From CAZSHX01 sp964606895 (GTDB lineage Bacteria > Bacteroidota > Ignavibacteria > Kapaibacteriales > UBA2268), in contig CAZSHX010000027.1 of NCBI GenBank assembly GCA_964606895.1, positions 1 to 54,640 on the forward strand: a DNA stretch of 54,640 nucleotides. The letters are read 5' to 3'. A program made the translations under genes and the position numbers. Below the pieces are notes generated by a model. It did no database searches. It was given only the letters and a program-made list of their open reading frames with translations, and was not told the origin of the DNA. Shown here piece after piece: positions 34,891-43,850 of this stretch (position 1 is its first letter; every line of letters begins with the position of its first letter).

Positions 34891-35893
34891 TAAAACCGAT
34901 GAAAAGAATTCTCTAATAAAAAGTTCTATCTTCTTACTTTTTATTTTCCTGTTGCTGTGTAGTGTAACTGAAATATTCTGGAGATCACTTGCACATACAC
35001 CGTCAATAACAGATGATATGAAATTGTGGGCGTTGGAGAGGAAAAAGCTGGATAAAAAAGAAAAAAAAACAATTGCTTTAATTGGTGCATCAAGAATTCT
35101 GACAGATTTATCAACCGATAGCCTTAAAAATAATTTCCGCGATTACACGGTTTCAAATTTAGCAATTACAGGACAAGGATGCATAGCTGTTTTGCATAAT
35201 TTGGCTGAAAACGAGAATTTTAACGGTATTGTTCTTTGTGATGTTACTGAAGATGCTATATTCAAATCGGATGACAGTACATTATTAAAACCTTACATAG
35301 ACTGCTATAATAAGAATATTGGGTTAAATTCAAGGATTAACAGACAAATATCAACATTTATCCAATCGAATCTTGTTACTTTTGACCCTCATTTGAATTC
35401 TCTATTAATAATCGGTTACTTGATTGACCGTCACAAACTCAGACCTCCAAGATATATTCACACTCTTCAGGACAGAAGCATTGTAGCGGATTATTCAATA
35501 ACTGATACTCTAAAAATAAGAAATGAACGAATAAAAGCAAGATATGATGATTTCAATAGGATTGAAAAACCCATTACTACAGCTAATTTTTTAGAAAGTG
35601 CCCGTCTGATTGAAAAAGATATTTCAAAAATCAGGCATAGGGGCGGCGAAGTGGTTTTCATCAGATTCCCGCTTTCGGGCGAATTAATGAAAATTGATGA
35701 TTATTACTTTCCGAAAAATCTATATTGGGATAGTTTAAGTACAATAATTACAGCTAAAACTTTACATTTTAGGGATTTTGAAACTTTAAATAAGTTCAAC
35801 TGCCCTGAATTTTCTCATTTGGATAAAAAAGATATGCCTGTATTCACGTCTGCTTTAATTAAAGAATTAATAAAACAAAATATCTTCAAATAA
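34865..35893 (+). CDS. SGNH/AlgX-like partner of the MBOAT protein
   Basis: 342 residues, starting at a GTG inside the end of the MBOAT gene (26-base overlap, translational coupling). One N-terminal membrane anchor (SSIFLLFIFLLLCSVTEIFW, residues ~20-40) leaves the rest in the periplasm. TIALIGASRILTDLS near residue 75 resembles the block-I nucleophile region of SGNH-fold acyltransferases (GxSR). DLSTDSLKNNF and VSNLAITGQGC fit a Rossmann-like core. A late FSHLDKKDMPVFTSAL contains an Asp-His-like region (SHLD) that could be block V. By position it likely transfers the acyl group to a glycan. The family call rests on context and one motif. Confidence 0.65.
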   Translation: MRLFTFNSDKTDEKNSLIKSSIFLLFIFLLLCSVTEIFWRSLAHTPSITDDMKLWALERKKLDKKEKKTIALIGASRILTDLSTDSLKNNFRDYTVSNLAITGQGCIAVLHNLAENENFNGIVLCDVTEDAIFKSDDSTLLKPYIDCYNKNIGLNSRINRQISTFIQSNLVTFDPHLNSLLIIGYLIDRHKLRPPRYIHTLQDRSIVADYSITDTLKIRNERIKARYDDFNRIEKPITTANFLESARLIEKDISKIRHRGGEVVFIRFPLSGELMKIDDYYFPKNLYWDSLSTIITAKTLHFRDFETLNKFNCPEFSHLDKKDMPVFTSALIKELIKQNIFK

Positions 35894-35962
35894 TACCGGC
35901 TTTTTCAAGTCATATAATATTAGACTTAATATAAGTTCCAAGAATATTTAATTTAGTACTTA

Positions 35963-36340
35963 ATGTCAATAAGAACGAAAATAATTTCAAGTTTAAGTGA
36001 AAAAAGCAAACAGCTGAATGCTGTTATATTTTCGCTTATTGCTGTATATCTCTTTTCAGCATTGATCGTTTTCTTTCCCGATGTTCATAATACCCACTCT
36101 AAGAAAACCGACAATAAATCAACTTACAAGCAATCTTCAAATTTAACAGTTTTTGAAAAAATCGAGTGTTCTGCATGTTCCCTTTCGGATGCATTCCAAA
36201 GTTCTCTAAATAATGTAAAATCATATTTTTACGAAAAACCGAAACAATTCGTGAGCTTTATACGAAAATCTATCGGTAAAATAATCTATATACTTCTTGA
36301 AAATAACTCACCGAGAGCTCCTCCTGCCCCCGCCGAATAG
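35963..36340 (+). CDS. Small membrane-anchored protein upstream of a TonB receptor
   Basis: 125 residues with a hydrophobic segment at ~18-38 (LNAVIFSLIAVYLFSALIVF). It then has a short HNTHSKKTD histidine motif, a CSAC pair (IECSACSLSD), a basic amphipathic region and a Pro-rich end (PRAPPAPAE). It is not recognised as a named family. Small His/Cys-containing membrane proteins next to metal TonB receptors are common in this group, and a lipoprotein gene and a receptor gene follow on the same strand. A metal-related role is plausible but unproven. Spacing to the next gene is 45 bases. Confidence 0.55.
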   Translation: MSIRTKIISSLSEKSKQLNAVIFSLIAVYLFSALIVFFPDVHNTHSKKTDNKSTYKQSSNLTVFEKIECSACSLSDAFQSSLNNVKSYFYEKPKQFVSFIRKSIGKIIYILLENNSPRAPPAPAE

Positions 36341-36385
36341 TCGAGTATTTTAATAATCTTTTATTCATTTATTTAGGAATTTGTC

Positions 36386-36829
36386 ATGAAATACCTTTTT
36401 TATATATTACTGTTTTCATTTATTCTGTTTTCTTCCTGCCAAAAGGAATCTTCGCCTGTAACTCCACAGTCCGACCATGCAGATGCGGTTGGGTTAGCAA
36501 TCTACGATTCTGACCAACTTCTGCTGACATATTTTAATGGAGTTTCAACCGATACTTTGTTTGTGCAGGACGGAAAGAGAACAAACAATTTGCTTATAAA
36601 ATTTCTCGACCCGGCGAAGAAAGTTCTTAATGACAGTCTTGGTGCCGACAAAAAACTTTCATGGTTAATTGAAGACTCATCCGTGGTAACCGCGAATATG
36701 CTCGAAAATGACAAGTGGAAATTTTATCTAAACGGGAAAAAAGCCGGAAAAACAAGGATTAAATTTCAATTACTGCACATTGACCATCCTGATTTCCAAT
36801 CGGATTTCCTTAATATTATAGTCAAATAA
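36386..36829 (+). CDS. Small lipoprotein linked to a TonB receptor
   Basis: 147 residues with an AGGAATTTGTC leader. The lipoprotein signal ends LFSSC. Mature residues begin QKESSPVTPQSDHADAVG, containing an Asp-His-Ala-Asp patch, followed by a beta-rich domain (LAIYDSDQLLLTYFNGV … IKFQLLHIDHPDFQSDF) with a second His-rich patch near the C-terminus. It lies seven bases before the TonB receptor gene, suggesting cotranscription. His/Asp patches would suit metal capture for the receptor, but no structural family was recognised. Confidence 0.65.
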   Translation: MKYLFYILLFSFILFSSCQKESSPVTPQSDHADAVGLAIYDSDQLLLTYFNGVSTDTLFVQDGKRTNNLLIKFLDPAKKVLNDSLGADKKLSWLIEDSSVVTANMLENDKWKFYLNGKKAGKTRIKFQLLHIDHPDFQSDFLNIIVK

Positions 36830-36836
36830 GACACTA

Positions 36837-39065
36837 ATGAAAATGAGAATTAATCAATATAGTTATCTGTTCATTTTATTCTTAATAGGCACCTTAATTC
36901 TACTGCCTGGAATCAGTTTATTTTCAAAAATTGTATTCAGCGGAATCGTGATTAACGAAGAAACCGGACAACCCCTTGATAATGCTACAATCAGAATCAG
37001 AGAGCTTAAGCTAACTCTTCCGGCAAAAGAGGATGGCAGTTTTAGCATCAATATCACCAAACCCGACATGTATAATATAGAAATCTCATCAATTGGTTTC
37101 AAAACATTTTTGCAAACGATTGATATTAGTGAAAAAGATTCTTCTATCCGTTATTTCAGATTAACTCCTTATTCGGTGACAACTCCTACTGTAATCGTAA
37201 CCGCAAAGAGCTATTCCTCCAAATTTGAGGAGATTCAGGAAAGAACTTCAACGCTTGCAGGCAAAGATTTGCAAAAGGATATGGGGGCTACTCTTGCTGC
37301 TACTCTGAAAAATGAGACAGGAATTTCGATTCGTTCAATGGGACCGGCTCCTGCCAGACCTGTCATTCGCGGGTTGAGCGGCAACAGAATTACAATCTCA
37401 GAAGATGGAATTGAAGTTAAGGATTTATCTGCTTCTTCGCCGGACCATGCAGTTACGATTGAACCATCAACTCTTGAAAAAATTGAGGTTTTCAGGGGAC
37501 CCAAAGCTTTACTGTTTAACTCCTCGACAATAGGCGGGGTGGTTAATGTAGTTCATCATTCAATACCGATTTCACTGCCTGAAAATGTTAATTTTTCGGC
37601 AGGCTTATATGGTGAATCTGCTAACCGAGGCTATTCGGGTTCACTATCGGGTGAAATCCCACTGAACCCTTTTGTTTTAAAGGGTGAATTCAGCTATAAA
37701 TCCTCACAAAACCTAAGAACACCCCTTGGAGTGCTCCAAAACTCGGGATATACCAATATGAATTATTCAACAGCAATAAGTTATGTAAATGATTCAACAA
37801 TTGGAGGGTTATCCTTTAGCGAATTTTCTTCGGACTATGGAATCCCCGGAGGTTTTATCGGTGGTCATCCAAAAGGAATTAATATTGAATTATTCAAAAG
37901 AAATATCAATGCAAAATCTGTTATCCATTTTCATCAGGGCTTTGTGGATAATATTGAAATGAATTTGAACAGAACTTATTACCATCACAAAGAATTTGAG
38001 TCGAACAATTCAATTGGTGCCGAGTTTGTTTCAACAGACTATTTCGGCAATATTCTGATTAATCAAAACAAGTTGGCACTATTTGAAAATGGCTCTTTTG
38101 GGCTTAATTTCGCTTATAAAGACATGCAAATGGGCGGTTACGTTTTTACTCCGCCGACAACTTCATATTATTGTTCTCCTGTAATTTATGAAAATATTAC
38201 ATTTGACCATCTTTTTATTCAATTCGGTTTGAGATATGATTTTACAAAATTCATTCCTGAAACAGGGAACCCGATATCGAAAATCGGTTTGATTATTCCA
38301 AGGGAATTCAATACTTTTTCTTTAGCTGTATCAGGAATGTACGAGGTTTGGAGACATCATTTTCTCGGTTTGAATCTCTCAAAATCTTCAAGGGCTCCTT
38401 CGTCCGAAGAGCTTTATTCCGAGGGACCGCATCTTGCCGCTTATTCATTCGAGACCGGAAATCCGGCTTTGAAAGCCGAATATGGTTACGGAACTGAATT
38501 GTTTTTCTATCAAAAGAGAGACAATGCTTATCTGATGCTGACGGGCTACCTGTACGAAATGCCGTCTTATATTTTGCCAAGAAATACAGGACAAATCAAC
38601 TACTCTCAATTACTTCCAATTTTTTCTACATCCAATGAGTATGTTCGAATCAAAGGTTTTGAAATTCAGGGAGATTTTTTTCTGACAAAGTATTTATCTT
38701 TTGATGCATCCTTCAGCTATACCAACGGGACAATTGTCCATACTGATTCGCCAATGCCCATGATACCGCCGTTCAAAGCTCTGTTTGACATTAAATATTT
38801 CAGTAAGCAGTTTAATTGCGGATTAAGAACTGAAATCGCTTCGGCTCAAAATCGTGTTGATAGATTCGAACAACCAACTGAAGGTTATGTCGTATTTGGA
38901 CTTTACTCTCAATACAGTTTCATGATTGGGAAAATGTCGAATAACATATCGTTCTCAATTGATAATCTCACAAATACTGTTTACCGGAACCATCTTTCAA
39001 GAATAAAGTCTATCGTACCCGAATCCGAACGGAACTTTAAATTTGTTTACAAAGTGTATTTGTAA
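36837..39065 (+). CDS. TonB-dependent receptor, ZnuD-like
   Basis: 742 residues with a signal segment. Residues ~30-115 form a carboxypeptidase-regulatory-like domain (FSGIVINEETGQPLDNATI). The plug follows: TLKNETGISIRSMGPAPA, then RPVIRGLSGNRITISEDGIE, SPDHAVTIEPSTLEKIEVFR, GPKALLFNSSTIGGVVNVV. The barrel has DYGIPGGFIGGHPKG and NRTYYHHKEFE. The 'RPVIRGLSGNRI.I.EDG', 'SPDHAV' and 'YGIPG' blocks are typical of ZnuD-type zinc (or related metal) receptors. A TonB box near the mature N-terminus is not clear. With the two small upstream genes it forms a likely metal-uptake unit. The C-terminus FKFVYKVYL is a normal barrel end. Confidence 0.85.
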   Translation: MKMRINQYSYLFILFLIGTLILLPGISLFSKIVFSGIVINEETGQPLDNATIRIRELKLTLPAKEDGSFSINITKPDMYNIEISSIGFKTFLQTIDISEKDSSIRYFRLTPYSVTTPTVIVTAKSYSSKFEEIQERTSTLAGKDLQKDMGATLAATLKNETGISIRSMGPAPARPVIRGLSGNRITISEDGIEVKDLSASSPDHAVTIEPSTLEKIEVFRGPKALLFNSSTIGGVVNVVHHSIPISLPENVNFSAGLYGESANRGYSGSLSGEIPLNPFVLKGEFSYKSSQNLRTPLGVLQNSGYTNMNYSTAISYVNDSTIGGLSFSEFSSDYGIPGGFIGGHPKGINIELFKRNINAKSVIHFHQGFVDNIEMNLNRTYYHHKEFESNNSIGAEFVSTDYFGNILINQNKLALFENGSFGLNFAYKDMQMGGYVFTPPTTSYYCSPVIYENITFDHLFIQFGLRYDFTKFIPETGNPISKIGLIIPREFNTFSLAVSGMYEVWRHHFLGLNLSKSSRAPSSEELYSEGPHLAAYSFETGNPALKAEYGYGTELFFYQKRDNAYLMLTGYLYEMPSYILPRNTGQINYSQLLPIFSTSNEYVRIKGFEIQGDFFLTKYLSFDASFSYTNGTIVHTDSPMPMIPPFKALFDIKYFSKQFNCGLRTEIASAQNRVDRFEQPTEGYVVFGLYSQYSFMIGKMSNNISFSIDNLTNTVYRNHLSRIKSIVPESERNFKFVYKVYL

Positions 39066-39263
39066 TTTGAAAAATAGCAATATGAAGCCTCCCAAATTAA
39101 AATTATTTTCCGGGCAGAATTCAATTCAGAATGCTTTTCCAACTTCAAATAATATATATCACTCCTAAGCGTCAATCAATATGAATCTATAGTGATATAG
39201 TATTCACTCAACTGAATGAAAATAGATTACTTTGAGAATTAAATATAAACAGAAATGATGTAA

Positions 39264-41630
39264 ATGACTGAAAACACAATTGATTTTTTCAAAAAAGCAA
39301 AAAAAATACGACTGCATTATATTGCAATATTCTTGATGGTCCTCGTTTTCGTTCCGCAATTAAAATCTGAAGTTGAGCACACCGTTAGCGGTTACGTTAA
39401 AGATTTGAATACCGGCGAAGTGTTGATTGGTGCTTCAGTTTATGATGTTAAGTTCAAATCCGGATGCAGAACAAATAACTACGGTTTCTATTCTTTGTCT
39501 CTGCCTGTTGGCGAGCACATCCTCAAAGTCAGTTATATCGGTTACACACCAAAAGAAATCAAGTTAAATCTGAAGGATAAGCTTAAAGTTATCATCGAAT
39601 TAACTCAAACTGCCGTCAGCACAAAAGAAATCGTGGTTACAGGCACACGCGGCGATGAAAACGTTAAATCAACCGATATGGGAATTTCGCAAATATCCCC
39701 ATCGGAAATCAAAACAATTCCCGTGATTTTTGGTGAGCAGGACATTCTTAAAACTATACAATTGCTCCCGGGTATAAACAGCACCGGAGAAGGAAGTAGC
39801 GGCTTTTTCGTCAGGGGAGGCGGTCCCGACCAGAATCTGATTTTACTTGACGAAGCCACTGTTTATAATCCTTCGCATCTTATGGGATTTTTCTCCGTAT
39901 TCAATTCTGATGCGATAAAGGACGTTAAAATTATGAAGGGCTCGGCTCCGGCACAGTATGGTGGTCGCTTATCCTCACTGCTCGACATCAAAATGAATGA
40001 CGGAAATCTTAAAGATTATAACGCAAACGGCGGAATCGGAATCATTTCATCAAGATTGACAATCCAAGGTCCCATTGTTGAAGATAAAGCTTCGTTCATG
40101 GTTTCGGGCAGAAGAACTTATGCCGATTTATTTCTGCTATTTTCGAGTGATACTAACATTAAAAAATCTACGCTTTATTTTTACGACCTGAACATGAAAG
40201 CCAATTATAACATCGGTGAAAACGACAGGATTTACCTTTCAGGTTATCTTGGAAGAGATGTTGCCGGCTTCAACGATAATTTTGGCTTCAACTGGGGAAA
40301 TCAGACCGTGACTTTAAGATGGAATCATTTATTTAACGACAAATTATTTTTAAATTCATCCCTGATTTACAGCAAATATGATTATGTTGTCAATATCGAA
40401 AACGGGCTTTCCTTGGTAGACATAAAATCTTCAATCAGGGATTTTAATTTGAAAGAAGATTTTCAGTATTTTCATAATTCTGACAATACAATCCATTTCG
40501 GACTAAATGCAATTCATCATAGTTTTGTCCCCGGAAAACTGACTTCCACCGATAGTGCATCATCATTTACAAATCAGGTTACTGACAAATATGCACTTGA
40601 AACCGCATTTTATTTATCCCATGAATTTGATTATTCTGATAATTTGAAATTTAATTACGGTTTGAGATATTCAACTTTTGTACTGCTCGGACCCGGTACA
40701 ATTTATTCGTTTGATAATGACGGAGTTATTACTCATTCTCAAAATTATACCGATGGTCAGTTTATTAAAACTTATGGAGGATTTGAACCCAGATTTTCCA
40801 TGAATTATCTTCTGAACGACAACAATTCGGTCAAAATTTCATATACAAGGAATATGCAGTATCTGCATTTGCTTTCCAATTCAACTTCAACCACACCGCT
40901 CGATATTTGGCAGCCAAGTACCAACAACGTCAAGCCGGGCATTTCGGACCAGATATCAATCGGTTATTATCAAAATTTTTTAAATAATGATTATGAAGCT
41001 TCGGTCGAAACATATTACAAATACATGCAAAATCAAATTGATTATAAAAATGGTGCTGATTTGCTCTTGAATAACCATGTCGAATCTGAATTGGTTTTCG
41101 GTTCCGGTCAGGCTTACGGAATAGAATTATTTTTGAAAAAGAATACAGGAAGTTTCACAGGTTGGATAAGCTATGCATGGGCAAAATCCGAAAGAAAATT
41201 TGATGCAATTGATAACGGCAATCCTTTTCCTGCGAAATACGATCGCAAAAATGACATTTCGCTTGTCGGTTCCTATCAGCTCAACGACAAATGGAATTTA
41301 TCGGCAGTCTGGGTTTATAATACAGGAAATGCAGTCACATATCCCAGCGGGAAGTATATGGTTGACGGCAATATAATTAATTTTTATGCCGAACGTAACG
41401 GCTACCGCATGCCGGACTACCACAGACTTGATTTGAGCATCACTTACTATTTCGAGAAAAAAGGCAGTTATAAATCAAATCTGAATTTCTCGATGTATAA
41501 TGCATATGGTCAGAAAAATCCATATTCAATTTCATTCAAAAAGAATGAAAACGACCCGACAAAAACTGAAGCGGTGATGACTTATTTATTCACATTCTTC
41601 CCTTCACTAACTTACAATTTTAACTTCTAG
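39264..41630 (+). CDS. SusC-like TonB-dependent receptor paired with a DUF4249 lipoprotein
   Basis: 788 residues. A hydrophobic signal segment (residues ~17-33) is followed by a CarboxypepD_reg-like domain (TVSGYVKDLNTGEVLIGASV). The plug comes next (VVTGTRGDENVKSTDMGISQ, then GEQDILKTIQLLPGINSTGE, then GFFVRGGGPDQNLILLDEAT, VYNPSHLMGFFSVFNSDAIK). The barrel includes SGRRTYADLF and ends in FFPSLTYNFNF. The GGGPDQNLILLDEA.VYNP.H..GFFSVF signature is typical of the Bacteroidota receptors encoded beside DUF4249 proteins. The substrate is unknown. The next gene starts six bases after the stop. Confidence 0.9.
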   Translation: MTENTIDFFKKAKKIRLHYIAIFLMVLVFVPQLKSEVEHTVSGYVKDLNTGEVLIGASVYDVKFKSGCRTNNYGFYSLSLPVGEHILKVSYIGYTPKEIKLNLKDKLKVIIELTQTAVSTKEIVVTGTRGDENVKSTDMGISQISPSEIKTIPVIFGEQDILKTIQLLPGINSTGEGSSGFFVRGGGPDQNLILLDEATVYNPSHLMGFFSVFNSDAIKDVKIMKGSAPAQYGGRLSSLLDIKMNDGNLKDYNANGGIGIISSRLTIQGPIVEDKASFMVSGRRTYADLFLLFSSDTNIKKSTLYFYDLNMKANYNIGENDRIYLSGYLGRDVAGFNDNFGFNWGNQTVTLRWNHLFNDKLFLNSSLIYSKYDYVVNIENGLSLVDIKSSIRDFNLKEDFQYFHNSDNTIHFGLNAIHHSFVPGKLTSTDSASSFTNQVTDKYALETAFYLSHEFDYSDNLKFNYGLRYSTFVLLGPGTIYSFDNDGVITHSQNYTDGQFIKTYGGFEPRFSMNYLLNDNNSVKISYTRNMQYLHLLSNSTSTTPLDIWQPSTNNVKPGISDQISIGYYQNFLNNDYEASVETYYKYMQNQIDYKNGADLLLNNHVESELVFGSGQAYGIELFLKKNTGSFTGWISYAWAKSERKFDAIDNGNPFPAKYDRKNDISLVGSYQLNDKWNLSAVWVYNTGNAVTYPSGKYMVDGNIINFYAERNGYRMPDYHRLDLSITYYFEKKGSYKSNLNFSMYNAYGQKNPYSISFKKNENDPTKTEAVMTYLFTFFPSLTYNFNF

Positions 41631-41636
41631 GCAATC

Positions 41637-42464
41637 ATGAAAAAGATAAATTATTTGTTGATTATAATGACTTTCGCAGTTCTTTTCTCTTCATGCGAGC
41701 AAACGATAAATGTGGATTTGAATAATGTAACACCACGTATTGTTATCGAGGGAGTAGTGACAGACCAACCCGGACCTTATACTGTGAGAATAAGCAAAAC
41801 CGGCGATTTCTTTGCACCTAATGTGTTTCCGACGGTTTCCGGGGCAGTTGTGTCAATTTCAGACAACAAAGGAAATTCCGAAACACTTATTGAAAAATCT
41901 CCCGGAATTTACCAAACCGCATCGTTAAAAGGTGGAGTCGGGAACACATATACACTAACCGTTAATGCATTAGGTAAAGAATATAAAGCAAGTGCAACTA
42001 TTCAAAATCCTATTAAAATTGACTCCATCACCTATCAGCTTCGTACCGAAACAGGTCCCGGATCAGGTGGAGGACCGGATAGAAAACCCGGCTTCAATTT
42101 GCACTGCTTTTTCATTGACCCTTCAGGGACAAGAGATTACTGCTTTCTGAAGCTTTTTGTGAATGGGGTTCAAAATGATAACTACTATTTGTATAATGGT
42201 AAATTCAATACTGAACCGCTTGTTGATTACAACAGATTTCGTCATAGATTTGCGAAAAATGACACTATCAGAATCGAACTCCTGACAGTTGAATTTCCGG
42301 TTTTCGACTATTTTTCCACTCTCGAAAATATAATGGGAGGTGAAGGCATGAGAGGAATCGTTTCCACCGGAACACCCCAAAATCCCAATACAAATTTCTC
42401 AAACGGAGCATTAGGCTATTTTGCGGCATATTCTGTTCAGGCAGATTCAGTGGTGCTGAAGTAA
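41637..42464 (+). CDS. DUF4249 lipoprotein, partner of the TonB receptor
   Basis: 275 residues. The lipoprotein signal is LLIIMTFAVLFSSC. The mature part begins EQTINVDLNNVTPRIVIEG, the usual DUF4249 opening, then an Ig-like region (VVTDQPGPYTVRISKTGDFF, GAVVSISDNKGNSETLIEKS) and a second beta domain (PGFNLHCFFIDPSGTRDYCF). The last residues FSNGALGYFAAYSVQ are also typical. DUF4249 lipoproteins are thought to sit on the outer surface with a SusC-like receptor, in the manner of SusD but unrelated in fold. Cotranscribed with the receptor. Confidence 0.9.
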   Translation: MKKINYLLIIMTFAVLFSSCEQTINVDLNNVTPRIVIEGVVTDQPGPYTVRISKTGDFFAPNVFPTVSGAVVSISDNKGNSETLIEKSPGIYQTASLKGGVGNTYTLTVNALGKEYKASATIQNPIKIDSITYQLRTETGPGSGGGPDRKPGFNLHCFFIDPSGTRDYCFLKLFVNGVQNDNYYLYNGKFNTEPLVDYNRFRHRFAKNDTIRIELLTVEFPVFDYFSTLENIMGGEGMRGIVSTGTPQNPNTNFSNGALGYFAAYSVQADSVVLK

Positions 42465-42488
42465 TCTTAAACATAAATATAATTAGAA

Positions 42489-43805
42489 ATGAAGATAAGT
42501 TATTATAATATAGGTTGTAAAGTAAATTTTGCCGAAATATCGCAGATTCAGGAACAGTTCGAATCTCTTGGTCATGACACAGTGAAATTCGGAGAAAAAT
42601 GCGATGCGGTCGTTATCAATACCTGTACAGTTACTCATAATGCAGATGTTGACTGCCGAAAAATAATCCGTCGTGCTAAGAAATCGAATCCATCAGCGTT
42701 CATTGGAGTTATCGGTTGTTATGCCCAAATCAAACCTCATGAAATTTTGGGTATTGAAGGTGTTAACGCAGTTGTTGGTACAAAGCAAAAATTTTTGTTG
42801 CCCCAAATCATAGAAAATTTCACAAAATCTGGTAAATCCGGAATATTTGTTGATGATATTGATGATTTACCCTATCACGGTGCTTGGTCTGCGGATAACG
42901 AGAGTCACACAAGAGTGGTGCTTAAAATGCAGGATGGATGCGATTATGTGTGCACCTACTGTACAATTCCTCTTGCCCGTGGGCATAGCCGAAGCCTGCC
43001 TTTTAGCGGATTGAAAGACACACTGCTTAAAATTGCCGGTTCGAATTTTTACGAAGTCATTCTATCCGGTATAAACCTTGGCGAGTACAAGACTTCGACC
43101 GGAGAGAATTTCGCAGATGCAATTAGGCTCATCGAGAGCATGAATTTACTGCAGAGATTCAGGATTTCTTCAATCGAGCCAAACCTTCTGACTGACGAAA
43201 TAATTAAAATTGTGAAAAATTCAAAAAATATCTGTCCCCACTTTCATATCCCGTTGCAAAGTGGTTCTCCGGATATTCTACAGTCAATGAAACGGAGGTA
43301 TAAGGCAGGAGATTTTGAAAAACTGGTTTTGAAAATAAAGGAAGAAATGCCGGATTGTTGTATCGGTATTGATGTTATTACCGGATTCCCGGGCGAAACT
43401 GATTCTCATTTCAAGGAAACATACTCTCTGCTTGAGAGTTTGCCTATAACCTATCTTCATGCTTTCACTTATTCAGAAAGAGATTTCACTCCTGCAGGAC
43501 AATTCTCCGGTAAGGTGTCATCTTTGGATAAAAAGAACAGAACAAATGAACTGCGACTACTTTCGGACATAAAGAAAGCGGAATTTTATCAGTCGCAAAA
43601 GGGAAAAATCAAATCAATAATTCCCGAAGCATTTAATAAAACAAATGATAGTTTTGGAGGTTGGACTGAAAACTATGTCAGGGTTCAGGTTAATTCTTCG
43701 CATGAACATTGGGAAGAGCTTGTTAAGGAAGGTTCAAAGCCAATTATGGTTAAACTTATTGATGTTTTCCCTGATTTTGTAACAGCCGGTTTAGTTCATT
43801 TATAA
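42489..43805 (+). CDS. mtaB: tRNA N6-threonylcarbamoyladenosine(37) methylthiotransferase MtaB
   Basis: 438 residues, a radical-SAM methylthiotransferase that converts t6A37 to ms2t6A37 in ANN-decoding tRNAs. The N-terminal UPF0004 domain has the three cluster cysteines: YNIGCKVNFAE (the NQxxS-type start typical of MtaB), VVINTCTVTH and VIGCYAQ. The radical-SAM motif is MQDGCDYVCTYCTIPLARG (CxxxCxxC). SGINLGEYKT, HFHIPLQSGSPDILQSMKRR and VITGFPGETDSHF follow. The C-terminal region is a shortened TRAM-like domain (VRVQVNSSHEHWEELV). GCKVN and TVT.NAD separate MtaB from MiaB and RimO. It is probably a separate unit from the DUF4249 gene 24 bases upstream, although readthrough is possible. Confidence 0.93.
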   Translation: MKISYYNIGCKVNFAEISQIQEQFESLGHDTVKFGEKCDAVVINTCTVTHNADVDCRKIIRRAKKSNPSAFIGVIGCYAQIKPHEILGIEGVNAVVGTKQKFLLPQIIENFTKSGKSGIFVDDIDDLPYHGAWSADNESHTRVVLKMQDGCDYVCTYCTIPLARGHSRSLPFSGLKDTLLKIAGSNFYEVILSGINLGEYKTSTGENFADAIRLIESMNLLQRFRISSIEPNLLTDEIIKIVKNSKNICPHFHIPLQSGSPDILQSMKRRYKAGDFEKLVLKIKEEMPDCCIGIDVITGFPGETDSHFKETYSLLESLPITYLHAFTYSERDFTPAGQFSGKVSSLDKKNRTNELRLLSDIKKAEFYQSQKGKIKSIIPEAFNKTNDSFGGWTENYVRVQVNSSHEHWEELVKEGSKPIMVKLIDVFPDFVTAGLVHL

Positions 43806-43850
43806 TAGATAATTCTAAAACGATAGAATGAAATTTATTATTCACAATTC

